From: Trissonchulus latispiculum
Taxonomy: Eukaryota > Nematoda > Enoplea > Enoplida > Ironidae
Assembly: GCA_030248195.1 (NCBI GenBank)
Contig: JASAND010003992.1
Coordinates: 1-64,000 of the forward strand
Direction: 5' to 3'
DNA length: 64,000 nucleotides
Numbering within the stretch: the first letter of the stretch is position 1; each line of letters starts with the position of its first letter. This document shows, piece after piece, positions 44,292 to 56,397 of this stretch. The notes beneath the pieces were generated by a model. That model saw nothing but the letters and a program-made list of their open reading frames with translations, made no database searches and was not told the DNA's origin. The position numbers were made by a program, and so were the translations under genes.

Positions 44292-47200
44292 AATAGTTCT
44301 GATGGGCAGATTCGGTCTGTGAAAGTTCGGCTTGCCACTGGCAAAACACTAACTCGCTCTGTTCTTCATACATACCCATTGGAAACGTCACTGAATGATT
44401 CTAACGCTTGCCACTGGCAAAACACTAACTCGCTCTGTTCTTCATACATCGTGGTTCATTCATCGTGGTTCATTGATCATCGTGGTTCATTCATCGTGGT
44501 TCATTCATCCTCACGTAAAGGATGACGGACCGAGAGGCACTTGGCCTACCTTACCTATTCATCCTTGGTTCATTGATCATCGTGGTTCATTCATCGTGGT
44601 TCGGTCAGATGGGCAGATTCGGTCTGTGAAAGTTCGGCTTGCCACTGGCAAAACACTAACTCGCTCTGTTCTTCATACATACCCATTGGAAACCCATTCA
44701 CGTAAAGGATGACGGACCGAGAGGCACTTGGCATGTCGGCCAAGTAAGCGACATCATTTATAGTTCTGATGGGCAGATTCGGTCTGTGAAAGTTCGGCTT
44801 GCCACTGGCAAAACACTAACTCGCTCTGTTCTTCATACATACCCATTGGAAACGTCACTGAATGATTCTAACGCTTGCCACTGGCAAAACACTAACTCGC
44901 TCTGTTCTTCATACATCGTGGTTCATTCATCGTGGTTCATTGATCATCGTGGTTCATTCATCGTGGTTCATTCATCCTCACGTAAAGGATGACGGACTGA
45001 GAGGCACTTGGCCTACCTTACCTATTCATCCTTGGTTCATTGATCATCGTGGTTCATTCATCGTGGTTCGGTCTGATGGGCAGATTCGGTCTGTGAAAGT
45101 TCGGCTTGCCACTGGCAAAACACTAACTCGCTCTGTTCTTCATACATACCCATTGGAAACGTCACTGAATGATTCTAATGCTTTCGAATTGGGGCCAGTC
45201 TCGCTTTGGCAAACAGTAGTTGAGACTGAATTTGAGCTGGGCTGGATATGATCAAGTATAGGCAGATACCACAGGCCAATTCAGAAGCATCACAGAAACA
45301 GTGCAATTGGTATGATTCACCTGTTCCGACAAAACCATGTACTTGTAGTTGAGTTAGCAATGATAAATCAGCCATAAGCCTTACCCATTCATCCTTGGTT
45401 CATTGATCATCGTGGTTCATTCATCGTGGTTCATTCATCCTCACGTAAAGGATGACGGACCGAGAGGCACTTGGCCTACCTTACCTATTCATCCTTGGTT
45501 CATTGATCATCGTGGTTCATTCATCGTGGTTCATTCATCCTCACGTAAAGGATGACGGACCGAGAGGCACTTGGCATGTCGGCCAAGTAAGCGACATCAT
45601 TTATAGTTCTGATGGGCAGATTCGGTCTGTGAAAGTTCGGCTTGCCACTGGCAAAACACTAACTCGCTCTGTTCTTCATACATACCCATTGGAAACCCAT
45701 TGAGTTAGCAATGATAAATCAGCCATAAGCCTTACCCATTCATCCTTGGTTCATTGATCATCGTGGTTCATTCATCGTGGTTCATTCATCCTCACGTAAA
45801 GGATGACGGACCGAGAGGCACTTGGCCTACCTTACCCATTCATCCTTGGTTCATTGATCATCGTGGTTCATTCATCGTGGTTCATTCATCCTCACGTAAA
45901 GGATGACGGACCGAGAGGCACTTGGCATGTACTTGTAGTTGAGTTAGCAATGATAAATCAGCCATAAGCCTTACCCATTCATCCTTGGTTCATTGATCAT
46001 CGTGGTTCATTCATCGTGGTTCATTCATCCTCACGTAAAGGATGACGGACCGAGAGGCACTTGGCCTACCTTACCTATTCATCCTTGGTTCATTGATCAT
46101 CGTGGTTCATTCATCGTGGTTCATTCATCCTCACGTAAAGGATGACGGACCGAGAGGCACTTGGCATGTCGGCCAAGTAAGCGACATCATTTATAGTTCT
46201 GATGGGCAGATTCGGTCTGTGAAAGTTCGGCTTGCCACTGGCAAAACACTAACTCGCTCTGTTCTTCATACATACCCATTGGAAACCCATTGAGTTAGCA
46301 ATGATAAATCAGCCATAAGCCTTACCCATTCATCCTTGGTTCATTGATCATCGTGGTTCATTCATCGTGGTTCATTCATCCTCACGTAAAGGATGACGGA
46401 CCGAGAGGCACTTGGCCTACCTTACCCATTCATCCTTGGTTCATTGATCATCGTGGTTCATTCATCGTGGTTCATTCATCCTCACGTAAAGGATGACGGA
46501 CCGAGAGGCACTTGGCATGTCGGCCAAGTAAGCGACATCATTTATAGTTCTGATGGGCAGATTCGGTCTGTGAAAGTTCGGCTTGCCACTGGCAAAACAC
46601 TAACTCGCTCTGTTCTTCATACATCGTGGTTCATTCATCGTGGTTCATTGATCATCGTGGTTCATTCATCGTGGTTCATTCATCCTCACGTAAAGGATGA
46701 CGGACCGAGAGGCACTTGGCCTACCTTACCTATTCATCCTTGGTTCATTGATCATCGTGGTTCATTCATCGTGGTTCATTCATCCTCACGTAAAGGATGA
46801 CGGACCGAGAGGCACTTGGCATGTCGGCCAAGTAAGCGACATCATTTATAGTTCTGATGGGCAGATTCGGTCTGTGAAAGTTCGGCTTGCCACTGGCAAA
46901 ACACTAACTCGCTCTGTTCTTCATACATACCCATTGGAAACCCATTCACGTAAAGGATGACGGACCGAGAGGCACTTGGCATGTCGGCCAAGTAAGCGAC
47001 ATCATTTATAGTTCTGATGGGCAGATTCGGTCTGTGAAAGTTCGGCTTGCCACTGGCAAAACACTAACTCGCTCTGTTCTTCATACATCGTGGTTCATTC
47101 ATCGTGGTTCATTGATCATCGTGGTTCATTCATCGTGGTTCATTCATCCTCACGTAAAGGATGACGGACCGAGAGGCACTTGGCCTACCTTACCTATTCA

Positions 47201-47575
47201 TCCTTGGTTCATTGATCATCGTGGTTCATTCATCGTGGTTCATTCATCCTCACGTAAAGGATGACGGACCGAGAGGCACTTGGCATGTCGGCCAAGTAAG
47301 CGACATCATTTATAGTTCTGATGGGCAGATTCGGTCTGTGAAAGTTCGGCTTGCCACTGGCAAAACACTAACTCGCTCTGTTCTTCATACATACCCATTG
47401 GAAACCCATTCACGTAAAGGATGACGGACCGAGAGGCACTTGGCATGTCGGCCAAGTAAGCGACATCATTTATAGTTCTGATGGGCAGATTCGGTCTGTG
47501 AAAGTTCGGCTTGCCACTGGCAAAACACTAACTCGCTCTGTTCTTCATACATACCCATTGGAAACGTCACTGAAT
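44292..47575 (+). repeat. Tandem array of the BEL pol C-terminal segment
   Basis: About eleven copies of a unit with TGATGGGCAGATTCGG encode DGQIRSVKVRLATGKTL, the C-terminal DUF5641-type region of BEL pol. Many are preceded by codons for VKDDGPRGTW and separated by TTCATCGTGGTTCA repeats. Copies are near identical, so the array is young or homogenised. It replaces the region where RNase H and integrase should be. Confidence 0.8.
45176..45375 (-). pseudogene. Inverted BEL RNase H fragment inside the array
   Basis: On the minus strand the frame reads LHCFCDASELACGICLYL, matching the BEL RNase H start (CDAS core). The surrounding element is on the plus strand. A 3' part of this fragment (TTGAGTTAGCAATG) recurs at other junctions in the array. 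Confidence 0.7.
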
Positions 47576-48582
47576 GATTCTAACGACGAGAAAGGCCAAG
47601 CTTTCCATACTGCCTCAACAGCAACGATCACAACGTAAAGCTGCAGCTGCTGCTAAACAATGGATTAAACGAGTCACTAGAAGTAGAAATACGGATCCGA
47701 ATCCTGAGTCAGATACAGATAGAAGCCTACTGTCACTCGATTGCTCGCCTACCAACGGATCCACTGCAAAGCGTTTTCAAAGCTCAATATCTGCGAATCC
47801 TACCTGTGCTGATGCATTGTTTCTGGCTGCTCTCTTCAGTGCAGAATTTAAATCCACTAATTTGTCAATCACATGAAACAAAAGTTATTTTGGACTTGTC
47901 TGTAACGACTTCCTGTCCTAAACGAAATCAGTCACACACAGTGGTACGTAGTGGTAGAGTTCAAGTTTACAAGCGAAACATTGCAAAATATGAAAGCGTT
48001 GCTTTCCGCTGCACAAAGATCAAGACAACTAAATCCGCATGGACAGGATTTGCTAAGACAAGATGGGATCACTCAGTGAAGGAAACTTCTGAAGAAGTGT
48101 CAAAGGATGAATGCAATAATATGATACAATCCCACAAATGCCAAGGTGGAGCTTTACTTGGAAGTGATGCTGTAGCATATACAAACAACGAAATTGAGAT
48201 TCCCCTGGACGACTGGGAATCTCTGGGATTGTTGTCGCTGGTATTCTAACGAAATGATCAACTGCTTTCTCACTAAAGGTCAAGTTTATGAATCAGTCGG
48301 AGGTCAGATGGAAAGCAATTTGGGAAACACAGCTAAATGTAACTACGCAAGCAAATCTTGCAAGCTTTCAGATAAATCGATGCTTGTTTGGGATACGGTG
48401 AAGGAAGCTCAGTGTGAGTTCTCCAAGTGGCGAAATTTCTCAGGCAGTTTCTGGAACAGCCGGTTTTTAAGCGATGACCGAGAAATTGGACTAAGTTGGA
48501 ATATGTCAAATCCCGTCGGAGTAGCCCTTTGCGAGGGAATTGAAGAAGTGTTAACGGATCAAGGAATGCCCATCGTCTATTC
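47576..48582 (+). pseudogene. BEL post-pol / env-like region, 5' part
   Basis: Several overlapping frames encode cysteine-bearing, envelope-like sequence downstream of the pol C-terminus. Frames are broken by shifts around 47870 and 48240. Assignment rests on position between pol and the 3' LTR and on general resemblance to BEL env-like proteins; no fusion function is claimed. Confidence 0.5.
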
Positions 48583-48699
48583 CACACATGGGCAATGCCT
48601 ATACTGGGCCTATACATGTATAGGCCAGAATTCGAAACCCCCGCGCAGTGCGCAGCAAAATTTTTGACCCCCGCGCAGCGCGAAGCGCTGAGCAGAAGA

Positions 48700-50760
48700 T
48701 CTCTGCGCGGGGGTCAGCACTGTTGAATCCCTCGCGCAGAGCAACACGTCCCTGCGCAGGGGTCAATACTGTTGAAACCCTCGCGCAGAGCAACACGTCC
48801 CTGCGTAGGGGTCAATACTGTTGAAACCCTCGCGCAGAGCAACGCGTCCCTGCGCAGGGGTCAATACTGTTGAAACCCTAGCGCAGAGCAACGCGTCCCT
48901 GCGCAGGGGTCAGCACTGTTGAATCCCTCGCGCAGAGGAACACGTCCCTGCGCGGGGGTCAGCACTGTTGAAACCCTCGCGCAGAGCAACGCGTCCCTGC
49001 GCAGGGGTCAATACTGTTGAAACCCTAGCGCAGAGCAACGCGTCCCTGCGCAGGGGTCAGCACTGTTGAGTTGAAACCCTAGCGCAGAGCAACACGTCCC
49101 TGCGCAGGGGTCAATACTGTTGAAACCCTCGCGCAGAGCAACGCGTCCCTGCGCAGGGGTCAATACTGTTGAAACCCTCGCGCAGAGCAACGCGCCGGGG
49201 GGGGCACTGTTGAATCCCTCGCGCAGAGCAACACGTCCCTGCGCGGGGGTCAATACTGTTGAAACCCTCGCGCAGAGCAACGCGTCCCTGCGCAGGGGTC
49301 AGCACTGTTGAATCCCTCGCGCAGAGCAACACGTCCCTGCGCGGGGGTCAATACTGTTGAGTTGAAACCCTAGCGCAGAGCAACGCGTCCCTGCGCAGGG
49401 GTCAGCACTGTTGAATCCCTCGCGCAGAGCAACACGTCCCTGCGCGGGGGTCAGCACTGTTGAATCCCTTGCGCAGAGCAACGCGTCCCTGCGCAGGGGT
49501 CAATACTGTTGAGTTGAAACCCTAGCGCAGAGCAACGCGTCCCTGCGCAGGGGTCAGCACTGTTGAGTTGAAACCCTAGCGCAGAGCAACACGTCCCTGC
49601 GCAGGGGTCAATACTGTTGAAACCCTCGCGCAGAGCAACGCGTCCCTGCGCAGGGGTCAATACTATTGAAACCCTCGCGCAGAGCAACGCGTCCCTGCGC
49701 GGGGGTCAGCACTGTTGAATCCCTCGCGCAGAGCAACACGTCCCTGCGCAGGGGTCAATACTGTTGAAACCCTCGCGCAGAGCAACGCGTCCCTGCGCAG
49801 GGGTCAGCACTGTTGAATCCCTCGCGCAGAGCAACACGTCCCTGCGCGGGGGTCAATACTGTTGAGTTGAAACCCTAGCGCAGAGCAACGCGTCCCTGCG
49901 CGGGGGTCAGCACTGTTGAATCCCTCGCGCAGAGCAACGCGTCCCTGCGCAGGGGTCAATACTGTTGAGTTGAAACCCTAGCGCAGAGCAACGCGTCCCT
50001 GCGCGGGGGTCAGCACTGTTGAAACCCTCGCGCAGAGCAACGCGTCCCTGCGCAGGGGTCAATACTGTTGAGTTGAGCGCAGAGCAACGCGTCCCTGCGC
50101 GGGGGTCAGCACTGTTGAAACCCTCGCGCAGAGCAACGCGTCCCTGCGCAGGGGTCAATACTGTTGAAACCCTCGCGCAGAGCAACGCGTCCCTGCGCAG
50201 GGGTCAATACTGTTGAAACCCTCGCGCAGAGCAACGCGTCCCTGCGCGGGGGTCAGCACTGTTGAAACCCTCGCGCAGAGCAACGCGTCCCTGCGCAGGG
50301 GTCAATACTGTTGAGTTGAGCGCAGAGCAACGCGTCCCTGCGCAGGGGTCAATACTGTTGAAACCCTCGCGCAGAGCAACGCGTCCCTGCGCAGGGGTCA
50401 ATACTATTGAGTTGAAACGAGCAACGCGTCCCTGCGCAGGGGTCAATACTGTTGAAACCCTCGCGCAGAGCAACGCGTCCCTGCGCAGGGGTCAATACTG
50501 TTGAAACCCTCGCGCAGAGCAACGCGTCCCTGCGCAGGGGTCAATACTGTTGAGTTGAAACGAGCAACACGTCCCTGCGCAGGGGTCAATACTGTTGAAA
50601 CCCTCGCGCAGAGCAACGCGTCCCTGCGCAGGGGTCAATACTGTTAAAACCCTAGCGCAGAGCAACGCGTCCCTGCACGGGGGTCAACACTGTTGGAAAC
50701 CCCGCGCAGAACAACGTGTCCCTGCGCGGGGTTCAGCAGTTTTGGAGCCCTCGCTCAGAG
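48700..50760 (+). repeat. 49-bp minisatellite array, about 41 units
   Basis: Units of 49 bp contain GCGCAGAGCAACGCGTCCC and the 12-bp palindrome CCCTGCGCAGGG; variants of 54 bp carry an extra GTTGA. Since 49 is not a multiple of 3, reading frames rotate, which explains the short repetitive open frames. Units near the right end are more diverged. Confidence 0.92.
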
Positions 50761-51004
50761 CAACTTAATTTCTTAATAGTTCTTAATTTTACTAAGGAAT
50801 TTGATCATTTTCGATAGGGTTCCTCAGGTACTGGAGCTTGTTGGGTTCTGAACTTTCCGATGAGATTTGATCCGAAACTATGTAATTTTAAATTTTTGCT
50901 GGTAGTGTATGGGTTCTAGAATCCAGGGTTCCGTAGGCGGTGCGGCTTCTAATGTCTCTATAAACTGCATTCTGAACTACATATGTACATATACTACGTA
51001 CGGC

Positions 51005-51840
51005 AGTGATTCTTTTAGGAGTGCTACTGCTACCGCACGGCCCAAATCAAGTTCACATTTGATGACACTTTCCAAAATTACTCCGTTTAGTGTTATAGCA
51101 ACCTCGGCGAGTCCCGACTCGAAAAGAGGCGTTCCGGTTCGGGGGGATTTAGCAGATTTCTGACAACTGGCTAGCAACTACCTAGTTACAAGTGTGAAGT
51201 ACTTTTGAAGCTACATTTTAGCTTTTCTATATCGTGAGATGTAGCGTATGTAGCATATGACAAATTTTCGCGTCAAAACTTGTCATTTTCGCAGAAATAA
51301 TCATTCAATAAATAATCATTAATAATAATTCAATTAATTCATCACTTCTCGCGTTACACATGCCGTAAAATTAAACAAGAGTGTCGATTTGAAGGAAACA
51401 GAGGCCAGCAATTCGAGGCGTGATTATTACTCAAGAGGTATGTACATATTTCAGGGTCAGTAATGATTTAAAATGTAGGCTCTGGATTCATTTGAATGAG
51501 GGCTCAAACAGGGCTCGAAATCATAGAAATTTTCATTGCCGGCTTTTTGTTACAGAAACTCAATTTTTCAAACAGGTGTGGACATATTTTCTCAAAATAG
51601 GGTGGACACGGTGGAGAAAAAAGGAGCAATTTTCCAGACTGCCAACCGGCAACTGAACCCTGTCCCAAGAAATAATTTGACGAAAATCGCCAAACGGGCT
51701 ATATGGCCCATCCGGCATTAAAGAGTTAATATGCACGCTGCAGGATTGCTCTTTAACAGATGTGTTTTGCTCAAAAAACACCCCGCGAGCTTGTTTAGTT
51801 GCCCCGATTGCTGCTTTCTAGCTAAAGTACGTAATCGCTC
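51005..51840 (-). mobile_element. Relic of a TTAA-type element inside the hAT-like insert
   Basis: GTGATTCTTTTAGG, TTTGATGACACTTTCCAAAAT and GCCCCGATTGCTGCTTTC correspond in order to segments of the element at 55417-56397 read in reverse complement. Diverged, without clear TTAA ends. Confidence 0.55.
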
Positions 51841-51966
51841 AACAAAGTTCAGAAAAGTTTACGGATGCAAAATTACAATAAACAAGCCTGATTGGAAATG
51901 TTTTGACCCCCGCGCAAAATTTTCGTTAGCTGTATAGGCCACGGTCGCATCCATTGCCCATGTATG

Positions 51967-52780
51967 GTCTATTCCATAACCACCAAACGAACAAAACGGG
52001 TGGCAGTAAAGTTTCATATGAATCACAACAACTCTCAAATATTCAACGCCACAGATTTAGTTGCTGCGCAACTGCAAGCAGTCGAAGAACGAGTACATGA
52101 CACGCTAACCGTCAGATTGGACGCTGCATTCAACCAATTTTGCAGATCCTTGGTCAGCATGCAGCAGATAGATTTACTATTACTACTCCCATCGCTCGAC
52201 ACATTTTGAATGATTCATGCGTCATGGCGCGGCTTGAAAGCAAACTGCTACAGGTCTAGCCATGCACTCCAGTTGACAGGTATAAATATTAAAGCAATGC
52301 CTGCTCTTCAGTGCACTAAGTGGATTCTCTTTAATTTTTCTGCGAAGGACACATGGTTAGAAGGATTTCTTGATCCGACATCAAAAATAGTTTACAGACA
52401 TTCTGCACCTTCCGACTGCACATTGGTCGAAAAATGTATCTGCTTGACGACGACGGACGTCTGTTTATCTACAGTGCTGTGGAAGGCTCTATTCGACCTT
52501 ACAATGGTTCTCATTCTTCACCCTTTTTATCATGACAACTTAAATTTTCTCAACAACTTTCAAGAAATAATCCATAAACCGCTGTCAATGTACGCATTCA
52601 ACGAACTGCATGCTCACTCAAGCTTAAACGATGTCTATGCTTCAATGGAAGAAACTACAACTATTCTACAAAAACTGGCGGACGTCACGAATAGCAAACC
52701 AAACAACGACGTTGCTCAAAGAATTACAGAAAATCTAAATAGATACACACCGCTGGCTTAATCAACAAATGGCTCAACAG
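51967..52780 (+). pseudogene. BEL env-like region, 3' part
   Basis: Resumes the env-like frame after the insertion, with a stop near 52209 and a further frame 52210-52761. Ends shortly before the polypurine tract. Broken by stops. Confidence 0.5.
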
Positions 52781-53007
52781 CATCAAAGAATTCTGGATCT
52801 ATGGTTGCTGTTTCTACGTTTCACTATGTCTGATTTGGAAATTACTGCTGTCACGGCTCTTGCAGCCAGTTAAAAGAGTTTCTCGTTTGATTGTCCCGGC
52901 TATAAAAAGAACTAATATGAACTCCACCCCTACATATCATGGACCGGTGGAAAAAACTGTTGCTATTGAAGAAAGATTTTAAAGAAACGTTTCATCTTCG
53001 GCGGGAG

Positions 53008-53278
53008 TGTCGTTTCGATCAAACGATATTTTTGAATTTTTGGTTTCCGGACGAAACTGGTTTTGGCTTAATGGATTAACATTTTCTGAATAATGTATTT
53101 TTCTTCGAACTTATGGACTTGGTTTGGGTACAACTTTTGGTTTTGCATGATCGACCAAGTAGAAACGAAAAGAATATAAAATCTCGTGTTTGGAACTTGT
53201 TGATCACACTTTTTGAATTCTTGGAATTAAATCTGGTTTTGGGATCTTTTGTCGACTAAGCTTCCGACTGACACAACA
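53008..53278 (+). repeat. 3' LTR of the BEL element
   Basis: 271 bp, aligned end to end with the 5' LTR with a few substitutions and one extra T. Confidence 0.88.
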
Positions 53279-53324
53279 AGCCAACATAAATTGTATAATA
53301 ATTGCAGTGCTATGTGTAATGAAA

Positions 53325-54073
53325 CCCCTGCGCAGGGACGCGTTGCTCTGCGCGAGGGTTTCAACAGTATTGACCCCCGCGCAGGGACGTGTTGCTCTGC
53401 GCTAGGGTTTCAACTCAACAGTGCTGACCCCTGCGCAGGAGCGCGTTGCTCTGCGCCAGGGTTTCAACTCAACAGTACTGACCCCTGCGCAGGGACGCGT
53501 TGCTCTGCGCAAGGGATTCAACAGTGCTGACCCCCGCGCAGGGACGTGTTGCTCTGCGCGAGGGATTCAACAGTGCTGACCCCTGCGCAGGGACGCGTTG
53601 CTCTGCGCGTGGGTTTCTGGGGACAGCAGTATTGACCCCTGCGCAGGGACCCGCGCGTTGCTCTGCGCGAGGGTTTCAACGCAGTGCTGACCCCCGCGCA
53701 GGGACGTGTTGCTCTGCGCGAGGGATTCAACAGTGCTGACCCCTGCGCAGGGACGTGTTGCTCTGCGAGAGGGTTTCAACAGTATTGACCCCTGCGCAGG
53801 GACGTGTTGCTCTGCGCGGGGGTTACCAACTCCAACAGTATTGACCCCTACGCAGGGACGTGTTGCTCTGCGCGAGGGTTTCAACAGTATTGACCCCTGC
53901 GCAGGGACGTGTTGCTCTGCGCGAGGGATTCAACAGTGCTGACCCCCGCGCAGAGATCTTCTGCTCAGCGCTTCACGCTGCGCGGGGGTCAAAAATTTTG
54001 CTGCGCACTGCGCGGGGGTTTCGAATTCTGGCCTATACATGTATAGGCCCAGTATAGGCATTGCCCATGTGTG
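53325..54073 (-). mobile_element. Second copy of the 49-bp minisatellite element, left end missing
   Basis: About 13 reverse-orientation units, then the flank with GGCCTATACATGTATAGGCC at 54030-54049, ending in GCATTGCCCATGTGTG at 54073, the same terminus as the left end at 48583. It lies outside the BEL 3' LTR. Confidence 0.75.
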
Positions 54074-54106
54074 AACTAGATAAGGTAAGGTAAGCTTGGG
54101 GAGACA

Positions 54107-54810
54107 GGTTAAAGTCCTCAGTATGCTAAAGATATGAGCCTGCTAGAAGGCTACTAGCAGTGAAGAATAATTTTAAACAAGCAGGCTGCTAATAGGGAGA
54201 GAAAGACTTTTGACAGTTTCGAGTCCTCAGTATGTTATTCATATGAGCCTGCTAGAAAGCTGCTAATAGGGAGAGAAAGACTTTTGACAGCTTCGAGTCC
54301 TCAGTATGTTATTCCTATGAGCCTGCAGAAAGGCAGCTAATAGGGAGAAAGACTTTTGACAGCTTCGAGTCCTCAGTATGTTATTCCTATGAGCCTGCAG
54401 AAAGGCAGCTAATAGGGAGAAAGACTTTTGACAGGTTTGAGTCCTCTGTATGTTATTCCTATGAGCCTGCAGAAAGGCAGCTAATAGGGAGAGAAAGACT
54501 TTTGACAGCTTCGAGTCCTCAGTATGTTATTCCTATGAGCCTGCAGAAAGGCAGCTAATAGGGAGAAAGACTTTTGACAGGTTTGAGTCCTCAGTGTGTT
54601 ATTCATATGAGCCTGCTAGAAAGCTGCTAATAGGGAGAGAAAGACTTTTGACAGCTTCGAGTCCTCAGTATGTTATTCATATGAGCCTGCTAGAAGGCAA
54701 GGAAGAGAAAAAATTTTAAAGCAATCAGGCAGCTAATAGGGAGAAAGTCTTTTGACAGCTTTGAGTCCTCAGTGTGTTATTCATATGAGCCTGCAGAAAG
54801 GCAGAGACTC
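54107..54810 (+). repeat. 72-76 bp tandem repeat, about 10 copies
   Basis: Units share GAGTCCTCAGTATGTTATTC, ATGAGCCTGCAGAAAGGC and GCTAATAGGGAGAAAGAC with small length changes. No coding potential. Confidence 0.88.
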
Positions 54811-55416
54811 ATGTCATCTGAAGTACGTAACTACAAATTTTGGATTCCTTAAGTGTTTATTTTCTTCCTTCCATTTCAAGGTTAATACAAAGGTCCATAT
54901 GTTAAAAGAAGGATAAAGGCAAGGTAAATTTAGTTATTTAAGTAAAATGGAAAAATTTATAGAAATATAGTTGGCCTTACAACCCTGAGCTAGGCCGGTA
55001 AGAACCATCATTGGCAAACAGTCAGGTAATAAAAAGTTTGAAAAAAGTTTGAAAGTGTTACTTAATTTAGGTACTTAATTAGGCCGCTAATTAATAAACA
55101 CTAATTACGCAGGTAAACTAACTGCATAAACACGTAGGCAGTAGTTGAATACATAGGTAAAGTTACATACGTAGACAATATAGTCCAATAACACTGTGTT
55201 AAAAAATTTAGTACAATGTTACAATGCTTATCTAAGCTAAGAAAATTGGCCAACAATGACCTTGAGAACATCTGCCTCTATGATTAATGACCTTACCTGT
55301 ATGATTAATTAGCTCCCATTTGACTCCAGCACACCTGTACAAACCATGTCCATTTGTCCTCTCCAATACTACTCCTAACTAATAGGGTATGGAGGGGTTC
55401 CGCCTATATGTTTTAA

Positions 55417-56397
55417 GGTGGTGATTCCTTTTGGAGGCATCAACTTCGAACCATTATTACTCAACCATTACTTGGAGTTAAGAAGCCATTTTTATATCAA
55501 AATGTAGCTTAACATTTGCTCTTTCTAGCGAATACAGTGAACCTAACTTTAGTTCTCGGAAATTAGTTTACTGCATTTTCGAAGTAATTTAATTTTTAAG
55601 ATTTTTTGTAGACTAAAGTAAATTTTTTCGTGAGGCATCGGACACATCATTCGATTGCACTACCAAATAGCTGGGGAACCTTTTTTAGTTATTATGAAAC
55701 CGCTCTTCGTTATAAAGAAATTAGCTAAAATGTTTGCGCAACCTGGATTTTGCCTACTTTTCCAAACTTTGGCAAGCGACCACATTAGCTAGAAAGCAGC
55801 AATGGGGACAACTAAAAAAGGGTCCCTGGGTATTTTAGTGTAAAACACGTCCAGTAAGTGGCAACCATCTACCTTGCATAGTAAATGCTCCACAGTCGCT
55901 GGAAAAAATTGGGTCATGTTTTTCCAAAAACTACATTTTCTATGATAGCAGCGTATGGGGTAGCAGTTAGAAGATTATAATGTCACGGATAATCGGTCTC
56001 GAGGAGACCTTCAAATTGACACCCGTAGTTTAATTTTACGGCTGACGTAGCTCAAGAAATGGCGCATTATTTGATTTCTGCAAAATGACAAGTTTTCAAC
56101 GCCAAAATAGGAAAATCGACTATATCTCACGATAGCGAAAAGCTAGAAAGGTACTTCAAAGAGCAAAAATGTAGAGCTCAACCAGATCTTTCGAATGAAT
56201 ATAATCATAGCTGTATACCAACTGCCTAACTGTCAAAAACTGACAAAAACCACCCTGAACGGAGACGACGAATTTTCGAAGCGGAATTGCGCGGAGGGTG
56301 TTAGAATGCTAAAAGAACTTATTTTGGAAAGTTTCATCAAATTTCATCTGGATTTGAACCGTCAAGCAACAATATGTGCCCAAAAGGAATCACCACC
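55417..56397. mobile_element. TTAA-flanked element (GGTGGTGATTCC family)
   Basis: TTAA at 55413-55416 and 56398-56401; ends GGTGGTGATTCCTTTTGG and CCAAAAGGAATCACCACC... are inverted repeats. Left 150 bp closely match 61248-61400. No transposase. TTAA specificity is known for piggyBac and Kolobok. Confidence 0.8.

Larger units (their letters stand above)
48583..51966. mobile_element. hAT-like element carrying a 49-bp minisatellite, inside BEL env
   Basis: Ends CACACATGGGCAATG and CATTGCCCATGTATG (one mismatch) with a perfect 8-bp duplication GTCTATTC at 48575-48582 and 51967-51974. Removing the insert and one duplication copy leaves the env-like frame continuous at this point. A perfect 20-bp palindrome GGCCTATACATGTATAGGCC lies at 48607-48626. 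Interior is a minisatellite and a relic of a TTAA-type element. No transposase. The ends fit hAT only by duplication length. Confidence 0.75.
40876..53278 (+). mobile_element. BEL/Pao LTR retrotransposon with env-like region, rearranged
   Basis: LTRs at 40876-41145 and 53008-53278 begin TGTCG and end ACAACA; a 5-bp duplication AGCCA flanks them (40871-40875 and 53279-53283). The LTRs differ at roughly 10 positions in 270 (about 3-4 percent), so the insertion is not recent. Gag with a DUF1759-type domain, zinc knuckles, retropepsin (DUF1758 type) and reverse transcriptase occur in BEL order. RNase H is present only as an inverted fragment and no integrase core is seen. A purine-rich tract GGCGGGAG precedes the 3' LTR. 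Non-autonomous and broken. Confidence 0.9.

Noticed and set aside
44319..47424. Repeated frames of 65-135 aa
   Set aside because: They are copies of the BEL pol C-terminal segment in the tandem array, not separate genes.
49008..50504. Several 60-90 aa frames on both strands
   Set aside because: They are translations of the minisatellite; frames rotate because the unit is 49 bp.
48700..50760. CRISPR-like array
   Set aside because: Units are contiguous 49-bp tandem repeats without unique spacers, and the genome is a eukaryote.
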